From Branchiostoma floridae (taxonomy: Eukaryota > Chordata > Leptocardii > Amphioxiformes > Branchiostomatidae): a stretch of 64,000 bases of DNA. The position numbers and the translations under genes are program-made. Every line of letters begins with the position of its first letter. Within the stretch, counting starts at the first letter, position 1. Shown here piece by piece: positions 1 to 11,063 of the stretch. The notes beneath the pieces are model-generated. The model searched no databases, was not told where the DNA came from, and saw nothing but the letters and a program-made list of their open reading frames with translations. The stretch spans positions 13,920,850-13,984,849 of the forward strand of contig NC_049979.1 of the NCBI RefSeq assembly GCF_000003815.2. Reading direction: 5' to 3'.

Positions 1-3000
1 TGCCAAAATGAATCTAAAGTCAAAGATAGGCATGTGAAAGGACAGAAAGAAAAAAAAATCTATTATTGGTTGGGGGAGGTACCAGTACAGAAATTTCCAG
101 GTCCGGACATGAACCTGGACCTGATTGTCTGTGGAAACTTGAGAACTGGCAATACTCAAAACAATGGTAATTGGTCAATTTTGCTACAAAGGAATCTGTT
201 TGGTGGATTATTGGACTCCCACTGCATTTTAAAATCCCATCTCCATGTAATAAAGGCTAACTGTCTCTGTACCTTTGACTGTAGAAACTTGGTGCAATTG
301 ACTACACTCTACTTGACTTCGCTCTTGTTGTCTTCTTGGCCCCCCGGTTAGACCCCAAATGGCTGCCGACATAGTGTGTCCATTTTGTAATTGGCGAAAC
401 CTGTTCCTCTGTTTTTTTTCAGGTCTGTTTTTTTTCGGATTGGTCCAAGAAGAAAAATATTTTGCACCCATATGATGTACTGGTCCCTACACCTAACTGT
501 TGGTATACCATACTATGCGTGTTTAGTCCTATGTTCAACCTTCCTGGCCACTTTGATTTCATACTGAAGGCAACTTTTTTTTTGGCCAAACTTTTTTTTT
601 ATTCGCTCGCTCGCATCAGTTTTGGAGTTCCCGGAGGATGTCATCCATATAATCAAATCAACATGGCCTTAGATATTGCGTAATACAAAAAAATGTATGA
701 CTTAGAAGACGAAAAAATACACAAAAAGTAAGAAAACTCGTTTTTGTCTCTGAAATTCATTGAGTTTCGAATTCTACGAACCACGCAAGCGTGACGCAAG
801 AGCAGTGAGATACCACCTTTAACTGGTAAACCGCCTCATGGCGATACGCACTGATTACTAGATACATATCCGGCCAGATGTATTTGATCTACTCACAATG
901 AAATGAACCACTACTCTTTTCGATAAGTGTGCTGGGTTCTTCAACGTGCTCAAGGTGTGTCACTCCTCAAACATGGTCCTATCGGAGGGACTTCCCAGCG
1001 AGATACTCATTTACACCTTAGTTAAATGAGGAAATCGCTGTTAAAGACCTTCCCCAATGACACGACATTGAGACCTATCTGGGATTCCAGCTCGGTACCT
1101 GCAGAGTCAACAGACCATGCCACCGTATCACTGTGCTTTCTCCGGGCGGTGAGCCTCTCCCACCGGCCGCCAGCCTGGACCGATGTTTACTTGTGGCTGA
1201 TTGGATGATCCGTCAGTCGCGTGAAGCTGTTTGCTCAAAACCCCACTGTTTGTTGTCGGAAGACAAAAATTCATCAGCGGTACACAGGCGCTACTTTTGC
1301 AAACATACGGCCCGTCTCCTCGTAAATGGTTTGGAACTCAGGAACTCAGTAATATTCACATGTGGAATTTTTGCTATTTACACGAAAAATCACTGGCTGT
1401 GTGTGGGGGCGTGGCCTTGTGTGTGAGTGCGATAAGGGAGCGCTGTTGCCAACATAGTTGATTTCGATACAGTATATTGTTAGTGGAAAACAGGACCACC
1501 CGTATCAACGTTAACAAATACACATGTATTTCAGACAACTGGAGGGAATTTCCATCGGAATGGTAGACATGGTTTTCAATTGTCAATACCAAATAAACGT
1601 GTCTTCAACAAGACACAATGATGTAATTCTAGTATACACATCTAGCGCAACATCTCAAAAAACGTAACGCCCGAACATACCATAGTTGAACACGGGATGA
1701 TGACAATCTATATGTGAAGCCACTACATTCAGCTTGAAATGATTTGATGTGTCATACGCCAGCAGTATTTTAAGGCAACAAGAGTTACAGAACTCAGCTT
1801 GAATCTGAACCCCAACAGCGCATTTATGAATAGTGCACAGTGTCATGAATTCCACATACGTAATGTTACACCTGTACTGGTTCACGACGTTAACTAGTTA
1901 ATATATCATGTTCCATCCGGATCTAAAACAGGGTATATAAACAATAGAAGTTATCTTAGTACTGTCCATAAACCATAAGTTAATCCTATATATATATTTG
2001 TTGTCGTACAATCACATGTAACATGTCCTCGAAAAACTATGTAAATCAACTTATACACTTTTACTCACGAAACTTAATGATCGTGATGTCACACTGTTTT
2101 ACACGTCAGCATTCGGGAAAATTCTTTCATAGCATGCTATGCTATTATCCAATAAGACTGCTCAAAGATTTGTATGTACACAGCCATGTACTGTGAAGGA
2201 AAGTTAATGCCTTAAGTCACACCAGGCCATCAATACCAGGCTGATAGTTCTCGAACTAGAGATTCAGTAACCATTAGATTATCTTAACCTGACCTAAACT
2301 GTATGCAGATATCATAGAGCTATCAATATTCATAGCACCAGCTAGGTCATCCCAATGCTTCTTTCTGCAATCTTAAGCTATTATCTAACAATGTCTTTTA
2401 CAATTCGAAAACAGAAAGCTTCTTTCATTAAACCATTTAAAGAACAGGTTTAGGCTATAGAACACTCATAATCCACAGTAATCGATCCTGACGGTTGCAA
2501 AATGAGAGATGAACATCTGGGATAAAGAATGGTACAGATATCTCACTCTCGTTGCACGGTCTAGCTCATAGCCAAGTCCCTTCATCCGGCAATGTTGTCA
2601 GATCATCAGAAGCGACGGCCTACAACTGCCGACATCGAGAGTCGTCCAAGGACCGCTGGGTCTTCCCATCTCGGTGAGTCTGCACCGTCACTCTCAGCTT
2701 GCAGTCATATGCCTGAAAGTTGCATACAAGGACATAAAATGTTAAGCATTTCTAGCTTGTTGCGTCGTTGTCAGACAGCAATTATGCCCCTGTCACATTG
2801 TTGACGATCTTCGGCTGTACTTCTTGATCACTGGAAGGTCTGTCGATTTTAACATCTACAAAGAGTCACGCGTGTTTTTACCCTAAAAATGTACCCTGTC
2901 ACATAGACGAAGGCTCGCGCGATTGTCTAGGAATACACGATAATAAACCCATGACATGGCACCACCTCTTGCACGCAGGCGAGGTGAAACAAAACGTTCC

Positions 3001-3311
3001 TAGCAACAAGGCAACAGTTCAATCAATGTTGATCGGTTATGCGAATTCTTAACCAATTAATGGAGTGCACATGGCATGCAGAACAGAAATGATCGTAGAA
3101 GAAGTGTGATAAACCAGCCCTCATGCTACCCCAGGAGCCACATAGTCAAAGTTACACGCTAGATCAAAGAGTCATTTTGTCATGGCATATAACAGGACAC
3201 ACGTGTATACAATGACAATTTTTATCTCGATGCCTTTGTACAAGAGCAGAAGGCCGATAGACGTCGAAAACAGCTTGGTGACGATTCAGTCACATGTTTC
3301 CACAAACTTAA
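1..3311. other. Intergenic DNA, no supported gene
   Basis: All open frames here are short, and none shows a recognisable domain, a signal peptide or convincing splice partners. The stretch lies 3' of the repeat-linker cystatin gene and probably contains its 3' UTR. I saw no clear AATAAA on the - strand close behind its stop. Nothing else could be assigned. Confidence 0.5.
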
Positions 3312-6300
3312 CTACCTTTGACACTCTTGAAAGAGGTCGAAGGAAATTAGGCATGGGCTTCGAGATAAAAGTTTACGGAAAGTTAAGTCAGACCATATGT
3401 CATTGTATGCCATGACGTATACTACGAAGCAAACAGAAACATCTGTAAATCCCCCTTTCTCTGCAGCTGTGGCAGATACTGTATATAGACTCATTTGACA
3501 TCGCAGGTCACCGAGGTCATGGTCCTGCACGGTCAGCGACTCCATGTCACTGGCTGTGATTTGTGGTAACGACAAACCTATAAATCTTTACTTTTCAAAC
3601 ATTAGGAAAGACATGCGTAATGCAATTCAAATTCAGTTTCTCTATCAGCAGGAGAAATGGATACTACCGTTCTGTGCTAAATCCAACAAACTGAATAACA
3701 AGCCATCTACCATACGGATGTGTGACAACGTCATAGGAAACGACGCATATGGTTACCTTTCCATCTACAGGTGGACATTTATCTGTCATTTCAGATGCAA
3801 ACGCTTTGTGGTCTCTGGGACAAGCTGTGGGAGATATCGTCAGGTGGAGGTCATACGTCGTCGTGCCCGGAACTGGTGTCTGTTAATAAGGCGGAGAAAA
3901 AAATCAGCAACACATTAATGCGAAAATTTGACGCATAATGGCTGACTGCAACACTGTGTTGTGTTACTGATGTATTTCAACTGAAGACGCATTCAACAAT
4001 GTCGTGTTTGAGTTTTCGACTATCGTCATAGACAGTTAAATTGTGACGGTGTTACTGAAAGAGGAATCCGTTGTCGCCAATATCACGATAGTCTGTCATA
4101 CGAAGCTGCTATACCTTATCCGGCTTTGTAATTTTACATTAACACTTTCATCACCTGAGTCTTGGAGTCCGTCAATTCACCCATGACGTAGATCTCATCG
4201 AAGCTGGTCATCTGGTTCATCCTGTCGACGGCGAAAGCAGCTGCGCCGTATTCATCCATGGGGTAGTCTTTGCTCGGTAGAGAGGGTTGGTCCCCGTAGC
4301 TGTAACTGTAGCTATAGCTGTAGCTTGACGACGATGCTTGCTTTCCTCCGTTGCCATAGGAATAGCTGTATGAGGAGTAGCTCTGTTTAGGTTGCTGAGT
4401 TCTTAGAGAACTCAAAAGGTATCCAGCGTTGAAGTTCTGTGGATGAACTATTTCCGGAGGTTGTGCTACTTGCTCAATGTAGCCAAAACTTGATTGACTT
4501 GGTCTGCCATTTTTCTGACTCGGACCGAAGACGGTCTGTTGAGAAGTCATTCTTCCGGACCCACTTGTCTTTACTTGGGACTGTCTGGTCTGCTCTGTGT
4601 ACCTGGAGCCGGATGGATAGACTACTGTACTCCCACCACTTGATGCTGGAAGAATCGGACCCATGAAGCCAGATGTATAGCCTCTAAACCCTCCATTTTG
4701 CCGGGCACCACCTGCCTTTTGATTACCTTGATTCATTGAACTGGAGCCTTGACGGAAACGTGAGTTCTTCCCCCCGCCTTGCATAGAACCAGACACTTGC
4801 CCACCGGCCTTCTGGTTTCCTTGCTGGAGTGAGCCGAATCCGCGACCAGCCCCACCGGCCTTCTGATTACCCTGTTGCAAAGAGCCGAATCCACCACCTG
4901 CTCCACCAGCTTTTTGATTTCTTTGCTGCAGGGAACCAAAATTTCGACCAGCTCCTCCTGCTTTCTGGTTTCCTTGCTGTAACGAACCAAAATCTTGTCC
5001 AGCCCCTCCTGATTTCTGATTACCCTGCTGCAGTGAGCCGAATCCGCGACCAGCCCCACCGGCCTTCTGATTTCCTTGTTGTAGAGAGCCAAAGCCTCGA
5101 TCAGCCCCTCCGGCTTTCTGGTTTCCTTGCTGTAGAGAACCAAAATCTTGCCCAGCCCCTCCAGCTTTCTGGTTTCCTTGTTGCAGAGAACCAAAATCTT
5201 GCCCAGCCCCTCCAGCTTTCTGGTTTCCTTGCTGCAGAGAACCAAAACCTTGTCGAGCCCCTCCAGCTTTCTGGTTTCCTTGTTGCAGAGAACCAANNNN
5301 NNNNNNNNNNNNNNNNNNNNNNNNNNNNNNNNNNNNNNNNNNNNNNNNNNNNNNNNNNNNNNNNNNNNNNNNNNNNNNNNNNNNNNNNNNNNNNNNGATA
5401 GCTCTCCTGCTTTCTGGTTTCCTTGCTGTAACGAACCAAAATCTTGTCCAGCCCCTCCTGATTTCTGATTACCCTGCTGCAGTGAGCCGAATCCGCGACC
5501 AGCCCCACCGGCCTTCTGATTTCCTTGTTGTAGAGAGCCAAAGCCTCGATCAGCCCCTCCGGCTTTCTGGTTTCCTTGCTGTAGAGAACCAAAATCTTGC
5601 CCAGCCCCTCCAGCTTTCTGGTTTCCTTGTTGCAGAGAACCAAAATCTTGCCCAGCCCCTCCAGCTTTCTGGTTTCCTTGCTGCAGAGAACCAAAACCTT
5701 GTCGAGCCCCTCCAGCTTTCTGGTTTCCTTGTTGCAGAGAACCAAAACCTTGTCCAGCCCCTCCGGCTTTCTGGTTTCCTTGATTCGAGCCCATGCCGGG
5801 ACCATATGGAAAGAAAGTAGACGTGTCAAGTCCTGATGCCGGAAGAATCTGTCTCCCACCAAACCCATTGTATCTTCCTGTGTCCTGAGGAGGCCCAACT
5901 ACACCGGCTTTCTGGTTCCCCTGGTTCCCTTGTTGGATTGAGCCAAAGCCAGGACCTCCAGCTTTCTGATTGCCTTGCTGCAGAGAACCAAACCCTGCTC
6001 CCCCTGCTTTCTGATTTCCTTGCTGCAGCCTACCAAAGTCTGATGGTCCGGTGACTTGGCTCGCCTTCTGGTTGCCCTGCTGTAGCGATCCGAATTGCTG
6101 GCCCGCTTTTTGGTTGCCCTGTTGCAACGATCCGAATTGCTGGCCTGCTTTTTGGTTGCCCTGTTGTAAGGAGCCAAATCTTCCTGCTCCGCCGGCTTTT
6201 TGGTTGCCCTGTTGCAACGATCCAAATTGCTGCCCCGCCTTTTGGTTGCCCTGTTGCAACGAGCCAAACCTCCCGCTTCCACCAGCTTTTTGGTTGCCCT

Positions 6301-9300
6301 GCTGCAACGATCCAAATTGCTGCCCCGCCTTTTGGTTGCCCTGTTGCAACGAGCCAAACCTCCCGCTTCCACCAGCTTTCTGATTTCCCTGCTGCAACGA
6401 GCCAAACCGTCGGCCACCTGCTTTCTGGTTGCCTTGTTGTAGTGACCCAAACTGCTGGCCCGCTTTCTGATTACCTTGCTGCAACGATCCGAATTGCTGA
6501 CCTGCTTTCTGGTTGCCCTGCTGCAAAGATCCAAATCTTCCGGCTCCACCAGCTTTTTGATTTCCTTGCTGTAGGGATCCAAATCCCTGCGTACCGCCTT
6601 GATTCTTACCAGAACCCATTCTGACTGTAAAGCCTGTAAGCCGACCTTGCCGTGGCGCCTCACCGCTAAGTCTGGACTGTTGCTTCGACTGAGATCTCCG
6701 AGTAGATGCTTGAGACGCCGATTTTTTTGAGCGAGATTGCAATGAAGCCTGTTGTGGTCCAGCAGGTCCCTTCATGTTTAGCGACTGTGCCGCCACCTGG
6801 ACCTGACAACTGCTCTCTGTCATGCGGTAACCTGACCGTTGCTTAACGACATGTACTTGACATTCTTCAACCTGAGCAAAATACAGGAGAGTTTTACATG
6901 ATGTCAGAAAAATTGCAATAATGTGTACTCGTTATATATATCATGTCACGGCATGTTTATCTAGATATGATATGCCATGCCATGTATAACGTTACATGTG
7001 ACAAAGTTTATTGACAGCTTTTTCCTAAAGTTGGAATCAACGGCTATGGTCAAAACCACTTGTACCATCTGATGAAATGTGTACATACAAGGATATGGAG
7101 ATACCAATGTCAATCAAAAATCCTTTGGTGCTACATTTAAGAGACTGTGACTTTTCTGTATATACATACGGAGTTTTTGTGATGGTTGATTCGATAATGT
7201 CCGCATGAATGCATGCACAAGATCTCAGAGTGTCATTGACACACACATATTTACACATGGAGGAGAATTAACGTTACTTCACATGCATTTTTCCAAGCTA
7301 CTCGAGGAATGTTTGCACGATTCCAGTAGGGTTATTTCGGGTCGTTCGAAAGATGTATCCCATCACTGCAAACATGGGCGTGCTATCGGTCGGTACTAAC
7401 GATGGGATGTAACATTCACGTTCAGTTGCTGTTATTTAGCAAAATGAATAAGGAAAAGTTGTGCCTTGTTGCATGTGGTTCGGTTAGGTGCATGCTATCC
7501 CAATGAAATACAATTTTCAAGCAAAAAGAAGGTTGAATTGGGACTTTTCATAAGAACCTTATCAAGATGACAAGATAGATGCTATCTTACCGTGCGTCGT
7601 TGGTCACGTGTTATCTCTATATCCAGCTGGTACAGACAGCCACCGCTACTGTATGACTGAAATGACAAGATATGCACCATCTCATGTCTGATCACTGCAA
7701 CAGTGCAACAGTGTTGCGGGAGGATCTAAGGTCTAAGTAAGGTCATATCTGATCGACTAGTGCATTCAAAACACACCATGGTATCTTTGGGGTTATGACA
7801 TATCAAACTGGTTTCTTTATTTTGACATATAAAACTGAAATTGGCCTTTCTAATTATGCACACAGACAGTACTTGTGCAAATTTATATTTACGATGTTCA
7901 CCTTTATAAAGAAATACAATAACATAGTTAATGGAAATATGAATACAACAGTGGTGAAGTATCATTTTATCTGTAATAACGAGAGAGAGTAAACCCGCAA
8001 TGTTTTCAAACGGTAGAGTTTGCATTCCTAAAAGGGGATATGGTGTGAGTGGCGAGATAGGGATTAAAATGCCTCAGATTCTGGGGTTCTGCCCTCGCTT
8101 CAGACGGGAAAATAATGCTAAGATAACAACAGAGTAATGAAAAGTCTCCACACTTAACACAAGTATCATTGTAACAATCATTAGGAACCACATTAGCATT
8201 GCTATCATTTGTCATTGGGTTTGGAGTGTTTTTAGGCTGGAAGGTCTCCGATATTTGTTCACAATGGAAGAATCAGAGATACGTTTACTGTTCCGACCTC
8301 TGTGGGTTTTCTCCATTTCACAGTTACCAATTTGTCTCAATTGGACTACATTATGTCTATCAGATTGCCTTTCGAATTGTGTCACAGTATGTCTCTTGAA
8401 CATCATTTTGCAGGAGCATTGTGTGGGCCACACGTACGTCTCCGTCTCCGGTGGGACATGTTCAGATTTACCCTTCTGCGCCTCGAATACCTGGGATTCT
8501 GCCGCGCCACTAGCCAGTCCCTTAGCACTAAATGCACCATCGGAGGCAAACACACTTCTCGCGAGGGAGAAAGTGACCCGTCACGTCTTAAAGACATTCC
8601 TATCCGAGTGGCATTGACCTTGTGCCAAAGATGGCGACCGGATTAGCCCAAAGAAGACCCAGTTCTACTACGTGTATGTGGAATTTTGTGCATAACGTAC
8701 ACTGTCTATCCTAAACTGTCAGTCTGGACAAGGTAAGAGTAATGACTGGCTTGATTAGAAAACTTACAACGGAGAAACGTCTGTCTTTACAAAAAAATTC
8801 ATTTTAGTCATGAAGCATCTACTAGCTAATACGCACCATTGCCCAGTCGTTTGTATTCGTTTTTACACTTATAATATGCCATTTTTTGCCATGACATTAT
8901 ATTTTCTTGCAGAACAATATTCAAAACAATAGATATAGAAGCTATTATAAGGTATACAGGAGATACGTTCTTTCGCGCCATCTAACTATAAGGTCCCATC
9001 TGGTCCTCACATTTAAGTGTCCTCCCGAGGTTTCGGCAAAGGACCCAACACCAAACTGGCAAATAGCTGCTACTGGACATTTGGGTTCAGTAGCGGCTGC
9101 CCCAGCCTCTACTGCTGACCCACTGGATAACCTTTGGCTACCCCTCCCCAGCTGACCCTCTTTCCTCTAAAAAGTTCTTCCTCTGTATAAGCAAATCAGA
9201 CATGTATGTAGAGAACGGGGTAAGGGCTGTCAAGTGCATCAGCGTGAACTGATTCATCTTCTGGAAAACCAAGAGACCACCAGCGCTTCAAGGGTCAATA

Positions 9301-11063
9301 CAGGGCCACGACAATATTCAACAAAGTTCCACAACACATTTGCTACAACGGTATGGATTTCACTCCGACCGACGGTGGAACTCGTTATGGTAGTTACAAA
9401 CCTAACAAAAAAACTGATTCAATTTTACATCTGAAATAAGTAAATATAACACAAAATGATACATCATCATTTCACTTAAATAAAAGCACTTCTATTAACG
9501 ACTGGAGTAAAAAAAAAAGGGTACGAAAATAGCTCGATCCATCAAAACACAGAACCAATATGTACTTTTAAAAGCAATAGTGCTCTCCAGAGACAAGTGT
9601 CATTTGCTTAAAGCCTACATTACTACGGATACAAATGTGAAAGTACAGAGTAATTGTACAAACTTTTCCAATGGTCTACGTTCCATTTGAAACAGCTGAA
9701 GGGTCTTCATCCAAGTAATCTATTAATTCTACTTAAAGCTGAATGAGTGACGCGAAATTAAAAGAAGCAAGAAAAACTCATCTTTGACTGAACGGATTCT
9801 ATTCATGAATTTCGTATATCAAAAGATGGACTTGTCCATAGAGTCGGTACCCTGTGTACGCCTGCTAGTGTCGTTATGTCTGAAGAGAAATAAGCACTTC
9901 CCTGCTGGATTTCCACCTATCAGGTCGATTACATTCTTATGTCACTTCGCGTTTCATGTTTTCAATCTGAATTTTTCTACTTGGAAATTGACCTTACTTT
10001 TCATAAGATACCAGACAGTATGAATTACAAGGCAGAACAGGCTGAAAGCAATGAAAGAAATAATGTTTTCTGTCTACTATTCCATATCCGTTGTCTTTGT
10101 CGGGCGTTGAGCAAACATCACCACCCTACTTTAGAACCATCACTCTTCCGTCGGATACGCCTGGACAAAGAAAGGCATAGCCACTCAGTTCCCCTCTTCA
10201 CCTTATGGTTATGGTCCATCAGTTAAAGCGGACGCAAAGATTGCCAGTCATCAAATTTCGGGCCACGTCTAGAAATTATGTGTGGCCTCAAATATGTTCT
10301 AATTTAGTTCAAAATCAAAACAGCAATTTAGTTCAAAATTAAAACAGCCATAACCAGTATACACATCTGCAATGCCCAGTTAAGTCCGGGATAGTTGGTG
10401 CCGTCTGTTAAGGATGAAACCGTGGGCAGGCGGACAAACACTGCCTTCTCCCTACTGGCGATATGTGGTGTTTGTTCAGTGCGGGAAATCACGACTTGAT
10501 CGTTAAGTTGCCAGACTCCCTCTCTGCTCCCCCTGTGAATGTGATTTTGCTCGACTTGATGTGAATGGAGAGTACGCTACCACAGTTCAGATATTGTTGA
10601 ACGCAGAGCTGAAAGTGAACGCGAGCTTTTCGCACCCCTGTGGCATACAGCAATATCACCCCACTGCACACTGGGGGCGGGGCCGCAGACCCGGCACCCA
10701 GACAGCGTCGGACGCGTCGAAAATGCAAAGTAATAATTTCGACTACTCTAAGCAAGCGGAGCTGCAATAACACTTTCGTTAAAGTGATGACTTTAAATGT
10801 TCTCCGGTATTTTCATAATCTTTAGTCGAAAAGTCTCTATCGTGAATGTGGTACAATGTATGATCGTTTCCTCTTACCTGTTGACTTGCGCTGGTAACAC
10901 GTAAAAGTTGCGCCCTGAGTTCCTGTGCCGCGAAGTACGCCAGTTGCTGCACGACGCCGTCGTCTGTCCGCAAAGTCACGGCCCCGGAGCGGTAGGCTCC
11001 GTGGGCAGAAGGAATCAGCAAAACCGAGAGCACCGCGGCCAGGATCCCGGCAGAGCCCACCAT
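3312..11063 (-). CDS. Secreted two-domain cystatin-family protein with giant Gln/Gly/Lys repeat linker
   Basis: Five exons, all joined in phase 0: 10878-11063, 7591-7656, 4155-6871, 3757-3879 and 3312-3524. The ATG at 11063 opens a typical signal peptide ([18 protein letters not shown], then SAHG). Domain 1 is [19 protein letters not shown], then the small exon with [11 protein letters not shown], then VEECQVHVV...CQVQV. Domain 2 starts near the end of exon 3 ([13 protein letters not shown]...KTQ), continues in a 41-residue exon ([11 protein letters not shown], two Cys) and ends with [10 protein letters not shown]...VSVC. TPVPG resembles the cystatin QxVxG inhibitory loop with the Gln replaced. 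Between the domains lie about 870 residues of repeats. Total length is about 1,100 aa, uncertain because of the gap. The first- and second-exon calls rest on phase, splice consensus and fold pattern. The exact start of exon 5 (3524) is the weakest join. Inhibitory activity and target are unknown. Confidence 0.78.
4957..5745. repeat. Near-identical 340-bp block on both sides of the gap
   Basis: Bases 4957-5296 recur essentially unchanged at 5406-5745, an offset of 449, flush with the gap. Even the degenerate unit with QKSGG and the order of unit tails are the same in both copies. This could be a recent tandem duplication or an assembly artefact, such as two haplotypes or one repeat placed twice. 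Confidence 0.85.
5297..5396. other. Assembly gap (100 N)
   Basis: Exactly 100 N inside the coding minisatellite, the usual placeholder for a gap of unknown size. The reading frame before and after the gap differs, so the true length is not 100. The frame on each side is individually open and encodes the same repeat, so no real frameshift needs to be assumed. Confidence 0.97.
7657..10877 (-). other. Intron 1 of the repeat-linker cystatin gene
   Basis: This intron lies between the signal-peptide exon (donor CAG|GTAAGAGG at 10877) and the 66-nt second exon (acceptor tgtcatttcag). I found no further exon with cystatin character. Short open frames on both strands, for example around 8.2-8.6 kb, lack splice or domain support. 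Confidence 0.5.

Larger units (their letters stand above)
4780..6600 (-). repeat. Coding minisatellite, core [13 protein letters not shown]
   Basis: Tandem coding units share the core [13 protein letters not shown] and vary in the tail: GQQ, GGAGR, GGSGR, GGAGQD, GGADRG. Unit sizes seen are 14, 16 and 17 residues (42, 48 and 51 bp). I count 23 core copies upstream of the gap in the coding sense and about 10 downstream. The first block mixes 14- and 16-residue units; the second is mostly 17-residue units. A non-repeat spacer with [16 protein letters not shown] separates them, and a similar [10 protein letters not shown] occurs again near 4650. Confidence 0.95.
4155..6871 (-). other. Giant linker exon of the repeat-linker cystatin gene
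   Basis: This exon begins after an acceptor (ttttgctcag) with the last Cys-Cys hairpin of cystatin domain 1, followed by a Ser/Arg/Gln-rich basic stretch. Next come the tandem repeats, a non-repetitive spacer with Gly, Tyr and Ser, then a Ser-Tyr alternation (SYSYSYSYS). It closes with the first segment of cystatin domain 2, ending KTQ at a CAG|GTGATG donor. Exons 3 and 5 of the three-domain cystatin gene at 24.2-26.8 kb have the same plan (end of one domain, linker, start of the next) but only 264 and 270 nt. This exon is therefore that exon type with an expanded linker. Confidence 0.8.

Noticed and set aside
3544-3918. 124-residue + strand ORF
   Set aside because: It overlaps, antisense, the 123-nt cystatin exon at 3757-3879, has no family features and only weak composition support.
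5101-5296. Apparent frameshift of the repeat protein after the gap
   Set aside because: The shift follows the arbitrary 100-N gap length. Both flanks are open in their own frame.
4780-6600. Regularly spaced repeats resembling a CRISPR array
   Set aside because: Units run head to tail without unique spacers, keep one open frame on the - strand and vary as codons do. This is a coding minisatellite.
5836-6624. Long + strand and alternate-frame ORFs across the repeat array (for example Cys/Pro-rich WLPCCNEPN repeats)
   Set aside because: They are antisense or out-of-frame readings of the Gln/Gly repeat. Any frame of such an array stays open. Only the - strand frame joins cystatin segments at both ends.
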